Origin: Heracleum sosnowskyi
Lineage: Eukaryota; Streptophyta; Magnoliopsida; Apiales; Apiaceae
Assembly (NCBI GenBank): GCA_030848705.1
Contig: CM061239.1
Location: forward strand, 88,890,363 to 88,954,362
Length of the DNA: 64,000 nucleotides
Direction of reading: 5' to 3'
The translations under genes were made by a program, and so were the position numbers. Below, piece by piece: positions 44,068 to 56,710 of this stretch (position 1 is its first letter; each line of letters opens with the position of its first letter). A model generated the notes under the pieces. The model was not told where the DNA came from. It saw only the letters and a list, made by a program, of their open reading frames with translations, and searched no databases.

Positions 44068-46201
44068 AGCTAAATAATAGAAAAAGATAGCCAATCTTTC
44101 AAATCATCCTCTCTCCAACCGGCCTTTGTCCTTGTTTAAAATTATAGCCATCCACAATTCATTGACTATTTATGTTGAAGCACTACAGATATGTATCTCT
44201 CTTCAGTTTCCGCTCATTCTTTTTCATTCCCGCCCGTTTTTCTACTCCCTCTCACTTAGAAAAGCATGTACATTTTCATCTTTTTAATTTATGTTTTAAG
44301 AATACAATCATATTTTTATTAAATTAATTATGGTTAATATTAATATTTTAAATTTAATAATTTTTAAATTTAAAAGTCTAACAATATATGACCATTTTTA
44401 TATCAATAATTGTTGATATTAATTTATTAAAATTTTATTTTATTAAAAATGTATTATTCAAATAATAAAATATTGTTTTAAAAAAATAACTAACCATTAT
44501 AACCAACCCATTGAAGCACAACAATTCAGCAAATTTTAATTAATAATTATTTTATATAATTTTAGTTAATCAATTTAACCAACCCCACTCAAAATACTCT
44601 AACAGTTCAAATGCGAAAATCAATCAAATACTTTTGTGAGAGCATATCTAACATCCACGAACCTCCCTGCTTTAAAGCACTTAAACTGGTCACAAGCTGG
44701 ATTTTATATATTCCGTTTAGGGGTTGTTTAGTTTGGCTATTTTGGGTTGGGTATGAATTTTGTTCATTTTAAATTCATACGTAGTGTTTGGTAATTATTT
44801 TTTAAATCTCATACTCATACATAAAACTCAAATTTGATATGAGATTTAATATCTTAGGAGAAAGGTTGGTTTGAGGGTGTGATATGATGTATCAAATTAA
44901 ATTTTATTATTTTACATCTATTTATGAAATAAAAAACAATCTCAATATATATATATATTTTAAATATGATATTGTTTAATCTTAAATATATTTAATTTGT
45001 TAAGTTGTAATTTACTAATCACGTATTTTTTATATTAAACTTTTGTTTATAAAATGTATAATAACTTAACTTCAATATGTTATATATACTTTAAACACAA
45101 CAGAATACAAAAATAAGTTTTTAATTATATTTTAAATTAAACATATTCATTTCAGTACAGATATCAGAATTAATATCTCAATCTCATACTAGCTTAACCC
45201 TGATTCCAACATATACCGTCTTTTAAAACATGGGGATAATTTTGAGCCAATAAACCCTCCGTGAAATTACCATTTTACTCTTACATGTCGAACCCTCACA
45301 TTCACTAAAGAAGTCATCCTTATAACCACTGAGCTACATGATTCTTTTTGATTTTGAGTTGAAAATCATATTACATAAACCTCACATCTTTCTTATCCTA
45401 TATTTATTATTATTTAAATTTTTGAGTAAAAATTAAGGTGATTTATAATATTTATTAAACTTTATTTTTTTAATACTTAAAATATCATACAGAATCATAT
45501 ATACTACCAGTCTTATAAAATATTAATATTAAGTTTTAAAAACAATATTATGTATGGTGCTTTTTATCTTTCTTTTAACTAAACAAATATTTTGTATATG
45601 TATCGATAACTATAATATATTCTGTTTTCTTGCATCAGAGTCGAACTTTTCTTGTACTACGCAATATATTTGAATTATTCAAATATTTAATTTATAAAAT
45701 GTATTATTAAACGTTGATATAACAAAAATAATATATTAAAAGTAGTTTATTTACATATTTATGACATATTTATTTTTAAATTAATGAAATTAGAGTTAAA
45801 ACATGTGTAAAAATTAGACAATAATTTAGGTATGAGCGATCGATCACTTCGGGGTCGGGGAGACTCCGAACATGAACTCATTCGTCGAACCCGCCTCAAT
45901 CCTCGAACGAGGATTACTTTATTTATCGCACAATAATCATTGTTAAATAGCACATATTGATAACATGTATACATGATATTTATAATTATTTGTTCTTATC
46001 TATACTACAAGTATAGAGTCAGTGTGATGCATACAACATTCATATTCTTCTTATTTTACATTTATATTTACTTTGTTTGAAGTTCATCTTAAATTTGAAT
46101 AATTTTATGTGATTGTTGAACTTAATGTTGAATTGACGTGTGTGTTTTTGTTTGAGCGTGATTAAATTGTGTTTAACAATATTTTAAAAATATATTTAAT
46201 T

Positions 46202-46430
46202 AAAATTGTTGTTTTTAATAAATTAAGGTCAAATTGCAAAAGAAAAGGGACGAAAGTGCAAATATCAGAATATGAATGTCGTATTGACCGACCGACTACC
46301 AAACTATATTTTGAATAAAATTGTTGTTTTTAATAAATTAAATAAAGTAGCAAAAATAAAAGAACTAAAGTACAAATATCAAAATATGAGAACCGTACCG
46401 ACCAACTATCAAACTTTCAATGTTTCGGTT
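46202..46430. repeat. 115-bp tandem duplication next to a Helitron end
   Basis: Two diverged copies start at 46202 and 46317 with AAAATTGTTGTTTTTAATAA. The second leads into a sequence (46384-46460) close to the Helitron 5' end seen at 50619, in reverse orientation. Confidence 0.6.
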
Positions 46431-46565
46431 TTAATAATACAGTATATATATAATAGAAGTGACTAGATTTATAATTAGATTGGATGCATTATATATATGA
46501 CACATATTTTGTTATTATCAGATTAATTTTTTGAAAGAAAATAATTAATTATTTGGAATTGAATT

Positions 46566-46566
46566 A

Positions 46567-46607
<41 letters not shown>
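46566..46607. repeat. AC/AT compound microsatellite
   Basis: About twelve AC units are followed by about eight AT units. Confidence 0.9.
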
Positions 46608-47841
46608 AAATAACTAAAAAAACATAAATAAAACATATGAAAAACTATTTGTTTTGAGTTAAAATATTGTAAAAGATGAGATAATAAAAATAAATAGATA
46701 GTACAACAAAATAATTAAATGAATTATATATTCTAAAATTTTGATAATAATTTGTGTAAACAATAAACAGATTAAAATATATAGTCCATAACAAATTAAA
46801 AAAAAATATGATATTGCATATCATAGATTATGTTCATATCAAATCACATTATACAGTTCGGGTTATTTAAAATTATAGTCCCCGATCAATCAAATTATAT
46901 ATATAAATTAAAGTAAGTACATTGTAACAGACGAAAAAAAATGTGCAACCATACCTAAAAAAAAAATTAACCGCAAAGAATAGAAATTTATGTTAATTAC
47001 TAGAAAAATGACTTGTGTTTTAATTAGTAAAGATATTTTCCTGGATGAAGTTGTATTTTGAAAAAAATAAAGAATGAATTCATTGTCAAAACACGGACAA
47101 AACTCAGAAGGCATATGAGCAATTTTAACTTACGATGATATAAGCAAAAAATATTTATTCAACAATAATTGATCAATTCTCGAGTTCAGAGTTAAAAAAA
47201 GTATGTTTGGAAGAATTGAAACACATTGAAATGGTACCAAACGTACTTAATAATAGAATGATTTGGCACAAGGTAGTTCCACTTAAGTCAATTAGCTACA
47301 TTGTCCTATGTTCTGAAAGTTAGATAGACAAAGTAAGAGAAATAAAGGTAAAAAATGCTTAAAATCAAGAGGTCAAAAGAAAAAACATAAAAGAGTTACA
47401 AATAAAGTTTTAAGAACTGAAAACGCAAGGTCTAAGTAGAGTATTAGAAGATTTAGGAAGGCTTATCTCATACTGTAACATCTTGAAGGCTATTTAGTTT
47501 CTATCTTGAATATTGTCGGAGATTAACTAAATGAATGCATCATTTTTGAAGAACTGGAAAAATTTTAGGATTATAATTTTAAAAATGTCATCTTAATTAG
47601 AAAACATCCATAAAACACTTTAATTCTATTCTATGATCCACAACAAAATTTAAAACAAACATGATTTATCAAAACTACTCGTATTAGGTTTTAAATTATA
47701 AACTTCAACATATTTAATCAAGTACAACATAGTCATAACATTACAATAAAAACTCTATGAACATAAAAAATATATAATCATATATGTCAAATGACATTGA
47801 TAATACATATTTTAGTTTAAAATCACAATCTAAGCTAACGG

Positions 47842-47857
47842 CCCGTGCCTGCACGGG
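47842..47857. repeat. Perfect hairpin, probable Helitron 3' end remnant
   Basis: CCCGTGC-CT-GCACGGG has a 7-bp perfect stem and is preceded by TAAGCTAACGG, which resembles the CTAGC..GGCCCGTGC end of other Helitrons. The exact CTAG end is missing. Confidence 0.4.
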
Positions 47858-50618
47858 TTTTTATGATAGTATAACATAAGGTCACAACATTTCAGAATTT
47901 TTAATATTTAATTTAACGACATCAAAGTCAGATATTCTTTTAATAATATTCACGTACTGTGACATTGTATCAACCGTCGGACTTATTTTATAGGTAGTTT
48001 AATATTCTAAAAATTTGTGATATTTCAAAAATTCTCGATCAAAATTTTAAAAGATATTTAATTGATTTGACTTTAAAATTTATTTAATTAGTATGAATTA
48101 TTATTGAATAATAATTTTATTATAAATAAGGTTTATAAATTTAATATTATTAAAACATTAAAATTTATTAAATCTAATTTTGATTTTTTTTTACATTAAT
48201 TGGTTATTTTTTATGTTTAATTTTTACAATTATTGGTAAAATATAAATTAAAAATGCATGTATTTATAATTGCGGGTAAAGAGTACTGAGCAAGTCCAAT
48301 ACTAAATGTAAAGATGTTATCAGTTCAATGCTAGTTGCATTTTTGTAATAAAATAATTCTATATTTAACTAACATTTTGTCCAATTTATTTCAATTTTAT
48401 TTAAAGTAAATTAAATTAAATTAATTTTATAATTAATTAATAATTTGACTAAATACATATATACATTTTTGAATGTAAATTTAACAAACAAGTTTGCATT
48501 CAAGTATAAAACTTCTATAAAGATTAATACTTTAAACATTTGATGTTTAATTATAGCCATTATTGTATTATGTATATTCATTATTGTGTGCATGAATCCT
48601 AATTTTTGTTTTGAATCTTTTGATTCCCTAATCTTCTTCATCGTTCGTTTCCACTAATTACCATTGTTATTATAGGCCTACTGCACGTGGGCATAAAACC
48701 TATGCTTGTTTGCAAAGCACAAAACAACCTACATTATTATAGTAATTATCGATTAAATAATGCACATATAGATTGCTTTTCCCAGTTTTAGAGCTAGGTG
48801 TGGCTGCTAGGCGCCATTACAATGGAGTTTGAGAAACCAACTTAACTAAAGAATGAATATAATTGCGGGCTACGTACGTAGACCCATGCAATGACAACAA
48901 AGCTAGAAGATCGAGCACCCTCGATATAGAATACTGAGTGAATCTCGGGAGATTGCGTGCGGTTTCCGCTTTTACTATTTTAAACCTACGAAACACCATG
49001 AAAGGACCGGAGGGAGTAATAAATATAACAATATTCAGTTTGTGTCCAATGAAACTTATTACTATGGGTTCTGCCGCTTTAAATCTTTTACATTTTTAAA
49101 TTGTATGGAACATGAGGGATGATGAAATCTAGATATAGATCAATTATTCTTCGGTCTTATAGAAAATTTAGATCAACTGTACTCTGAGTTTCACTAATTT
49201 TCAAATTTTTAATAATTAAATTTTGGTATGCAGATAAACAAAGAGAAAACAAAGTCGTTTGGAAATAAAATTTGTTGTTTGTTTATTTATCAAGTTCGAA
49301 GTTAAATATGAAAAGATGATCAATAAATAATTACGAGATGAATTTTACACTTATTTGGCTCAAACTAAACTCATTAGTAAAGAATTGGCTCGTAGTCGTT
49401 TAATTCAACTCGATTCGATTAGTTTAGTTTAGTTTAAATTTGTGTATTTCATGAATTTTAATATCCTAAATTATTAAAATATATAAAATTAAGCTTAAAT
49501 TACAATTTATTAGGCATTGTTGTGATCCAAAATATAAGTCACACAAGAGAAAAGTTTAAATATAAATACCAGTATTTTATTAAGAATCTTGGAGATCGTA
49601 TATTTCTAAAATTAATATATTACAAAATGTATTGTTTGCAGAGTATGTTCTATTAAAATAATTTTTTATTGAAAATTTTGAAAATCATGTATATTCTACG
49701 ATTATAACATTTATGTAGAACATGTTTTGTAAAACAATACTTTTTTTGCAATGTTAACTTATTGAACATACATGATTTTTTAAATTTTCAATGAAATATT
49801 GATTTTCAAAGAATATTTTTTATAAAATAATATATTTTGCAATATTTTACTTGCAGTAGATATATATTGTCTCCGATGAAAGATTAGTCTTTATATGACT
49901 TAAATTAGTCGCATAATACTATTATGTTCGGTTTGATATTACTGTTAAAAATTATTGCGATGTTAAAAAAATGTCAGTAGAAAACATGCTTTTCAAAAAT
50001 CAGATAATTATTTGATAATATTTTTTAAATGCATGTTTTGATGTAAAAAATAAAGAAAAAATATATTTCGATGAGGTTTTGTGATGAAATCAGTAAATGT
50101 TTTTGACAAAACTGAAATCTTTTTAAATAAGTATAGGGAACATACTTTCTCTAAAATAAGTTTTAAGCCAAGAGTGCGTTTCAAAATTTACTTTTAAATT
50201 TTATCAAATAGTGATAAATATGTTCTCAATGTTATAATTCATTCATTCACCAAATCAATACTTAAATACACAAAGATTAACTTGGAACACAAGACATATC
50301 AAGTAACTCCAAACATTCATAAGGAACTTCCCTATTCTCACTAATCTAAATAAAAACAATATCTTAATATCCCAAAATATATTATATGTAAATATCTAAT
50401 AATAATAATAATAATAATATACTTTAACAAAAGATTTTCAGCTATTTTTCAACAAAAAGTTAATGTTATTGGCTATAATAGCATTGCCAAATAGACACTT
50501 ACTTTATTGAACATTTTCGAATATAAATACGAGATCATAATATGAACTTTTTCATATATTACATAATTAATTAAGTTACAATTAAATATTTTTATTTATA
50601 AATATACATATCAATCAA

Positions 50619-51560
50619 TCAATACTATTATATAATAGACGAAACATTAAAAGTTTGGTTGGTCGGTATGGTACGTTGTGATTTTATCCTTTCTTCAATT
50701 CCCGTTTTTTACTTAATTAACCTTATTTATTTATAGAAATCTATTACTAAATAATAATATTACCTATTTATAACCAATTACATTTTTCACCTAAAATACA
50801 TTATTTTTTTTATTTTTTCAAACAAATTCCCCTACTTTTTCAAATATATCACGGACAATTACCTTTTTTAACTAAAACATGTTAGTTTTTCTATTTTTCT
50901 TTACTAAAACCCCTCATTTTCCAAATATATCACAAACAAATCTTTAGTTATTTATTTTTAAACCTAATATTATAATTATATTTTTAAAAGTTTACCTATT
51001 TTAACATGTCTACTTATTTTTCTTAACAAATGCAATTACTAAAAATATTAAAATATAAATAATCAAATACCTATTTATAACCAATTACCTTTTCAGCTAA
51101 AACACATTATAGATTTTTTCTAACAAAGTCCCTCATTTTCTTAATATATCACGAGAAATTGCCTTTTTCAATTTACTTTTTCTATTTTTCTCACTAAAAT
51201 CCATTCTTTTTTCTAAAAATATCACGGACAAACCCTTTACTTATTTATTTTAAAACGTATTTAAATAATTTAAATTTTAAAATTTTAAAATCTCATTTTC
51301 CAAAAATATCACGGGCATTTACCTTTTAAAACTAAATATATGTTACATTTTTTATTTTTCCATACTAAAACTCCTCCTTTTCCAAAAATATAACGAGCAA
51401 ACCCTTACTTATTTATTTTAAAATTTGTTTTAATGTTTTTAATTAGTTAAAAGTGTTTAGCTATTTTACCATGCCTACTTATTTTTTTTAACAAATACAA
51501 TTAAAATAATAATATAAAATAACAATTAACAATCCGTGCATCACACATGTTTTAAGCTAG
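50619..51560 (+). mobile_element. Helitron-like element (942 bp)
   Basis: It begins with TCAATACTATTATATAATAG after an A and ends TTTTAAGCTAG before a T. An imperfect hairpin (CCGTGCATCACACATG) precedes the end. Its first about 60 bp match the 5' end of the Helitron at 29866-30079. The interior has repeated C-rich segments containing AATATATCACGG. No coding frame. Confidence 0.7.
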
Positions 51561-51775
51561 TTAAAGAATATAAGCGTAACACATAATTTTGAAAGTAATA
51601 CTCAAAATCATCAATATTCTAACATATCGATGACTAGTCATGTAATAACACTTAGTACTAATATAAATTAATGAATAAATAATAAGTAAATATTATTTAA
51701 TTATGTAGCTAAAAATAAATTAATTAACAATTATGAATAATAACCATTAGATCTATAACTAAATAATTAGTCATC

Positions 51776-51780
51776 GTTAG
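51776..51780. repeat. Target-site duplication of solo LTR D, left copy
   Basis: GTTAG, repeated at 53061-53065. Confidence 0.8.
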
Positions 51781-53060
51781 TGTTAGGTCCAAAGTATCGT
51801 AGAAGGGGGTTGAATATGATACTCACAAATTTATTCGATTTCGTTTACGGATAATTATATGTGTTCTTGTCCGAAATCAAATCAACCAAATCAAAAGAAC
51901 GAGTCGGGGAATATATCGTTTTATAAATATAAACCACGAAGGGTGCTACAAATCTAATCCGTAGAATTAGCTTCAATGAGTTCAAGTTACAATAATCAAT
52001 ACAATTGATAGAATTTAAGGCACTAATAATTACTTCTCTAACAATCTCAAGCTCTTAAAATTCTCTGCGTATTTAATTTCCTGCAACTTAATAACTTCTG
52101 AACCGAAGAAGATAACTTCTTCGGTCACACAAATGTAGTCTTTTAGGAAAACTATCGAAGGCTATGATAAAATCTCAGTCGTCCATTTCCTCACCAACCT
52201 CTGACTTGTCTTGAATGCATGTACCTACTACTTTTTGAAAAACTATCGAAGGCAAGTTTTTTCTTTCCATTCGATAGATTTAAATAAAATCTATCGAAAA
52301 TAATAACTTGTTTCTTTGAATTTAGTTCGACAGTTTTATAAATAAAATTATCAAACTTAATCTTTCTACCCACTTCGATGGTTTCTATTTAAGAAACTAT
52401 CGAACTGGATTTTCACCATTTCGATGGTTTTCACCAAAATCTTCTTTTCTCTTTCGATAGTATTCAAAAAGGAAAACTATCGAATGTCCCTTAATTGCAG
52501 ATTGATCCTTGAAGATTCTTTCTCTTTGCAGTATGAATATTGCACTTCAATTTAACCTAAACATACCTTATCAATTTTTCTTTTAACTTCCAGGATGTAT
52601 CAGGTTTAACTTAAATTAATTTCTTCTGAGACGATAAAACATGTTGATCTTTTTCAATTGGGCAGACACCTAGTGCAACTGGTCTGTTTCACAGATGACT
52701 AACACTGATCAAAACCTCTATGTCTTCAATACAATACAATTGACAAGTCCTTTACCGTCTTGGTTGCTTCATTATAAAATCATTGAAATCCTTTGGTACT
52801 AACTCTGTATCATACAAATACTTCTGTAGTCTTGAAAGTCTTGATTCTTTATTTGTCACTGAGGCATGAACATATTTATGAACTTGTTTTCGTGACCTAT
52901 CTACGGACTTCAAGAATACATACCATATTTTGATTTCTTGAGTTTACCATGTCTTCTGTTCTTTTGGATTCCTGTGCTTCAGTTAATATTATTGTCTGTC
53001 TTATTCCTGTGTTGAGTTATAGTTACCTCTATTACATTTTATGTTACATTATGCTTTACA
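51781..53060 (-). mobile_element. Element D: solo LTR of a Sirevirus-like element (1280 bp)
   Basis: Bounded by TGTTAGGTCC and GCTTTACA and flanked by GTTAG on both sides, it has the form of a solo LTR left by recombination between two LTRs. On the minus strand its end (TTCAACCCCCTTCTACGATA) matches the ends of the A and B LTRs, which fixes the orientation. Between about 52148 and 52487 there are about ten copies of AACTATCGAA or its complement, some with one change. No internal region remains. Confidence 0.82.
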
Positions 53061-53065
53061 GTTAG
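53061..53065. repeat. Target-site duplication of solo LTR D, right copy
   Basis: GTTAG, matching 51776-51780. Confidence 0.8.
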
Positions 53066-54378
53066 ATATATTAATAAAAAAATTCTTATTTTATAAATTA
53101 ATGTTGGATAAGGATTTGTATTTGAAGAAACCTTTTGTATCCGTCTTAATGACAAGGATCGTTAAATGTTAAGGGAGATAGATCAGAACCATTGAATCTA
53201 ATATTAAAAACTATATTTTGGTGCAAAAATATATTTTGAAAGGTCTAGGGGCATTTTATGGGCCAAAGTGAGAAGAACTATTGGGCAAAAAATCAATTTC
53301 TAACTCTAAGCTCGCTTTGCGACTGCTGAAAACCCGTTCAATTGGTCCGCGATATCACAGAGCGCCTATGTCTGTTGTTGAATTTCAAAATCCCTTTGTA
53401 CGAGACAAAGATACATACCCCAACATTTTTTTGAGAAAGACATCTAGATACACTTTCCCTTAGTTTTTCATTCTACTGTTCTTAATTTGGTTTTTTTGGT
53501 TTGTAAACATTCAACTTCTCAAGGGAGAAGGTTTGCATTTCAAATTTCCGTTGCTACCGTGAAAGCTTGTACTCCGGTTTGGAGGTTTATCTATTCAATA
53601 AGTAGTATCATAATTTACTTTTTGTTCTTGTTTTACATATGTTATATGTCATGTTTTGTATATGTATCATGTTTTGTATTATTATGGATAACTAATTTCT
53701 TGTATGTGATTGATGAAGCTCATTTTGAAAATCGGATGATAGTCATTATATGGTAGTTGTCAAACATAGGAGATGCATGCCTAAATTAATCCATTATGAT
53801 AGATATAAGATTGATCGCCTTATAACTTGTTATATCAAACGCAAAATGACAAGAGTTGAGATTTTCATAGAACTCATAAATCCAACACGTGGCATAAGTG
53901 TGGATTTAAAACTCGTAAGTATAAGCTAGAGTAATTATTTACTGCATGAAATCAAGTAGAGTAATCTTGTGGTATAAGCTTGCCCGGACAAGATATTTAA
54001 CAAATTTATTACACGTGTATAGAATTTGTGGACACTTGAAGAAAAAGAGGGTATTAGTTTGTTTATTTCAGTGCATACATTCCATTTACATTTGAGTCGG
54101 TAGGCGAAAACTCATGTAAAGTTTAACAAACTTGTTCCAAAACAATTCATTCATTCTTCCTGGATAATTAATACAAATTTTCGTTTATTAAATACATAAT
54201 AGATAATGCGTTATTTTTTAGGAAAAATACTTAGTCATTTTTAAAAGTTATGAAACCTTTATAAAAAGTATTTGGTAGTATTTTTGTAAAACCCCGTAAT
54301 TTTTCTTTTTTTTATTATTAGATATTTAGATATTAAAGTATTTTTATTTAGACAATTATTTTGATTATAAATTTTATA
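53066..54378. other. Intergenic region between D and the TRIM
   Basis: There are two short plus-strand frames (53281-53463 and 53487-53756), neither of a family I recognise. The rest is A+T-rich, with no clear repeat ends. Confidence 0.5.
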
Positions 54379-54610
54379 TGTGACAACCCGGGTCAAATCC
54401 CGAGCCTTTTTCGAAAATCGGGTCAAGTCCCGATTCCGAGTCCGAATAAGCCGAAGCCTACTGGCCCAAACGCATCCAACTTGGGTAACGACTAGCCCAC
54501 CACAGGCCCCCAAAAGATCATGATTTGTTGGTGCTAATTAGTAGTAGTACTTTGCCTTATAAACTGAACAGAAGTCCCAAATCTCCTCGATGTGGGACTG
54601 GGGTGTTACA
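54379..54610 (-). repeat. TRIM 3' terminal repeat (complete)
   Basis: 232 bp with TG..CA ends on the minus strand; about 98% identical by eye to 54830-55048 over the shared length. Confidence 0.8.
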
Positions 54611-54683
54611 AACTCCCCCACTTAAACTCTTGACGTCCTCGTCAAGCCTGAACGGATAGCCCATAGGTTCCAAGATCGTTCCT

Positions 54684-54779
54684 CCCTAGCCATTGTGGGA
54701 TAATACCGGCTGGCTTCGTGTCCCCACCTCCGGATCTCTGTCCATTGTGGGATTATACCACCAGCCTTCGTGTCTCCAC
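54684..54779. repeat. Tandem repeat inside the TRIM
   Basis: A unit beginning CCATTGTGGGAT and ending CCCACCTCCGG or CTCCACCTCCGG occurs twice, about 50 bp apart. Confidence 0.75.
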
Positions 54780-54815
54780 CTCCGGCAACTTGCCTCGACA
54801 AGCTTTCGAGAGTCG

Positions 54816-54827
54816 GCTCTGATACCA
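54816..54827 (-). other. TRIM primer-binding site
   Basis: On the minus strand it reads TGGTATCAGAGC, the same initiator-Met tRNA complement used by element A. Confidence 0.8.
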
Positions 54828-54829
54828 TA

Positions 54830-55048
54830 TGTGACAACCCGGGTCAAATCCCGAGCCTTTTTCGAAAATCGGGTCAAGTCCCGATTCCGAGTCCGAATAA
54901 GCCGAAGCCTACTGGCCCAAACGTATCCAACTTGGGTAACGACTAGCCCACCACAGCCCCCCAAAAGATCATGATTTGTTGGTGCTAATTAGTAGTAGTA
55001 CTTTGCCTTATAAACTGAACAGAAGTCCCAAATCTCCTCGATGTGGGA
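54830..55048 (-). repeat. TRIM 5' terminal repeat (truncated at the element C junction)
   Basis: It is identical in layout to the other copy up to GATGTGGGA, where similarity stops and gag sequence of element C begins. Confidence 0.8.
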
Positions 55049-56123
55049 GATTGAGCCTAAAGATCCTTCCAAATACACTGATCCTGAAAAAGAGAAAGTT
55101 GTTCTCAATGGAAATCTCCAACTCATCATTTGTGAATCCATGGATCTTAACATGTATGGCACTGTTGCTCATTGTAGTAGTGCTAAGAAAATGTGGGATC
55201 TCATAAAAGTTCTATGTGAAGGAACTCCTGAAGTAAGGAAAAACAAGAAACAAATTCTTGTTTCTCAGTATGAAGCCTTCATGGCTCAGCCAAAAGAGGG
55301 CATCACTGAAGTGTTTGAAAGGTTCAACAGGTTGATAAATGATCTTAAGCTTTATGACAAACACTATGAAACTGAAGAGCTTAACATGAAGTTCTTATTG
55401 ACTCTTCCAAGCCATTTGGAGCCAAGAATCTCTTCTCTAATGGAAAGAGATTTAACCAAGATTGGTTTTGATGTGCTATATGGAGTGCTGAAAACATATG
55501 AACTGGAGTTGTTTCAGAAAAGATCCATTCAGGCAAAACAAGGTATAATGGCTAACACATCATGTGCTCTTATTACTGACAATTTAGGTCAAAGAATGGA
55601 AGCTATGAAAGTCAACCAAGCCAAAGTTGAAGAGTTGGATGTTGAGGACACTATTGATGAATCTTAAGTCATCTATGACTTGCCTGGGGAAGATGACTTC
55701 TACAACATAGATGAACTGGATCAAATGGAGAACAAATCTTTTGCTTACATGGTTAGGAGGTATCATAACATAAGATTCAAAAGGAAGCAGCCATTTAAAT
55801 CTAAGTTTAATGCTAGTGGAGCTGGTGGATCAAGTGGTTCAAACAACTTCAACAAAGGGAAATGAACTGTTGGTGCTACAAAGGGTGGATACAAAACTGG
55901 AAGTGTGGATATATCAAAGATAAGATGCTACAACTGTAATGAACTTGGGCACTTTGCTACAGAGTGCAAGAAACCCAAACAAGTCAAGAAGGACAAAGCA
56001 TACTTGGAACTTGAAGCAAAGTATGAAGCTCTACTCAAGAAACAGCAGGGCAAGGCTTTTATTGTAGAGGGAAAATGCTGGGATGACTCAGATGAAGAAG
56101 AAGAACAGGAGTATGTAAACTAT

Positions 56124-56131
56124 GCCTTGAT
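56124..56131. repeat. Target-site duplication of the gag MITE, left copy
   Basis: GCCTTGAT, repeated at 56703-56710. Confidence 0.9.
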
Positions 56132-56702
56132 TAGGGCTGTCAATGGGTCGGAAATCCGACCCGATCCGATCCGATCCGTAGCTAAATTAACGGGTATGGA
56201 TTCTGTCAAAAAAAATCCGATCCGTTAATGATCCGATCCGATAAGGGTCCGATCCGATAACAAGCGGATATGGATTTAGTATGATCCGATCCGATAAGGA
56301 TCCGATCCGAATATATTATATTTATTTTATATTTTATATATTAATATTATATATTATTAAATGTAAAACATATATAATATTTTATATTTTATATAAATAA
56401 TATTATTTTGAAATTTAAATTTGAATTTGTCAATGTATATGTCATAATTTATTTTATTTTCGTAAAAAAATTTTAAAAAAATTATTTTTTGAATAAAAAA
56501 AATGAACAAAATTATTCTTTTTTAATATATAAAACGGGTCGGACCTCCGATCCGATAACCCGAAATCCGAACGGATCGGGTATGGATCGACCTAAAAAAT
56601 ATCCGACTCCTGATCCGATCCGATCCGAACCCGAAAAATCTTAACGGATTCGGATATGGATTTAGGGTAATCCGATCCGAATCCGACCCGTTGACAGGCC
56701 TA
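56132..56702. mobile_element. hAT MITE inserted in element C gag (571 bp)
   Basis: Inverted ends TAGGGCTGTCAATGGGTCGG and TAGGCCTGTCAACGGGTCGG, with an exact 8-bp duplication GCCTTGAT. The arms are full of GATCCGATCC/GGATCGGATC repeats and the centre is A+T-rich. No transposase. The ends and repeat style resemble the MITE in the ALIS intron. Confidence 0.9.
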
Positions 56703-56710
56703 GCCTTGAT
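56703..56710. repeat. Target-site duplication of the gag MITE, right copy
   Basis: GCCTTGAT, matching 56124-56131. Confidence 0.9.

Larger units (their letters stand above)
38531..51775. other. Gene-poor A+T-rich region with small transposons
   Basis: I find no supportable gene in these 13 kb. Itemised below are MITEs, Helitrons and tandem duplications. The stretches 43000-43430, 44700-45340, 45400-46000, 46620-47800, 48000-49000 and 49000-50600 hold unplaced A+T-rich DNA, with a MITE terminus (GGACCGGAGGGAGTA) at about 49000 and a GGGGTTGTTTAGTTTGG terminus at about 44715 whose partners I could not find. All frames are short. Confidence 0.6.
54379..55048 (-). mobile_element. TRIM-like retrotransposon, truncated
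   Basis: Two direct copies of a terminal repeat (54379-54610 and 54830-55048) flank a 219-bp interior. On the minus strand the repeat runs from TGTAACACCCCAGTCC to GGGTTGTCACA. TGGTATCAGAGC, the initiator-Met tRNA primer site, follows the first repeat (plus coordinates 54816-54827), and a GTGGGGGAGTT polypurine tract precedes the second. The interior carries no gene. The repeat at 54830-55048 lacks its outermost about 14 bp and runs straight into element C gag. Confidence 0.8.

Noticed and set aside
53281..53756. Two short plus-strand frames between D and the TRIM
   Set aside because: No recognisable family, no splice structure, and A+T-rich surroundings.
54259..54974. Several frames of 70-93 codons across the TRIM
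   Set aside because: They are in the repeats and interior of a non-coding retroelement, with frames on both strands; the two similar ones are just the two terminal repeats.
54379..55048. Cassandra-type TRIM with 5S rRNA-like promoter
   Set aside because: The terminal repeat has only a vague likeness to the 5S A box and no convincing C box, so the general name TRIM is used.
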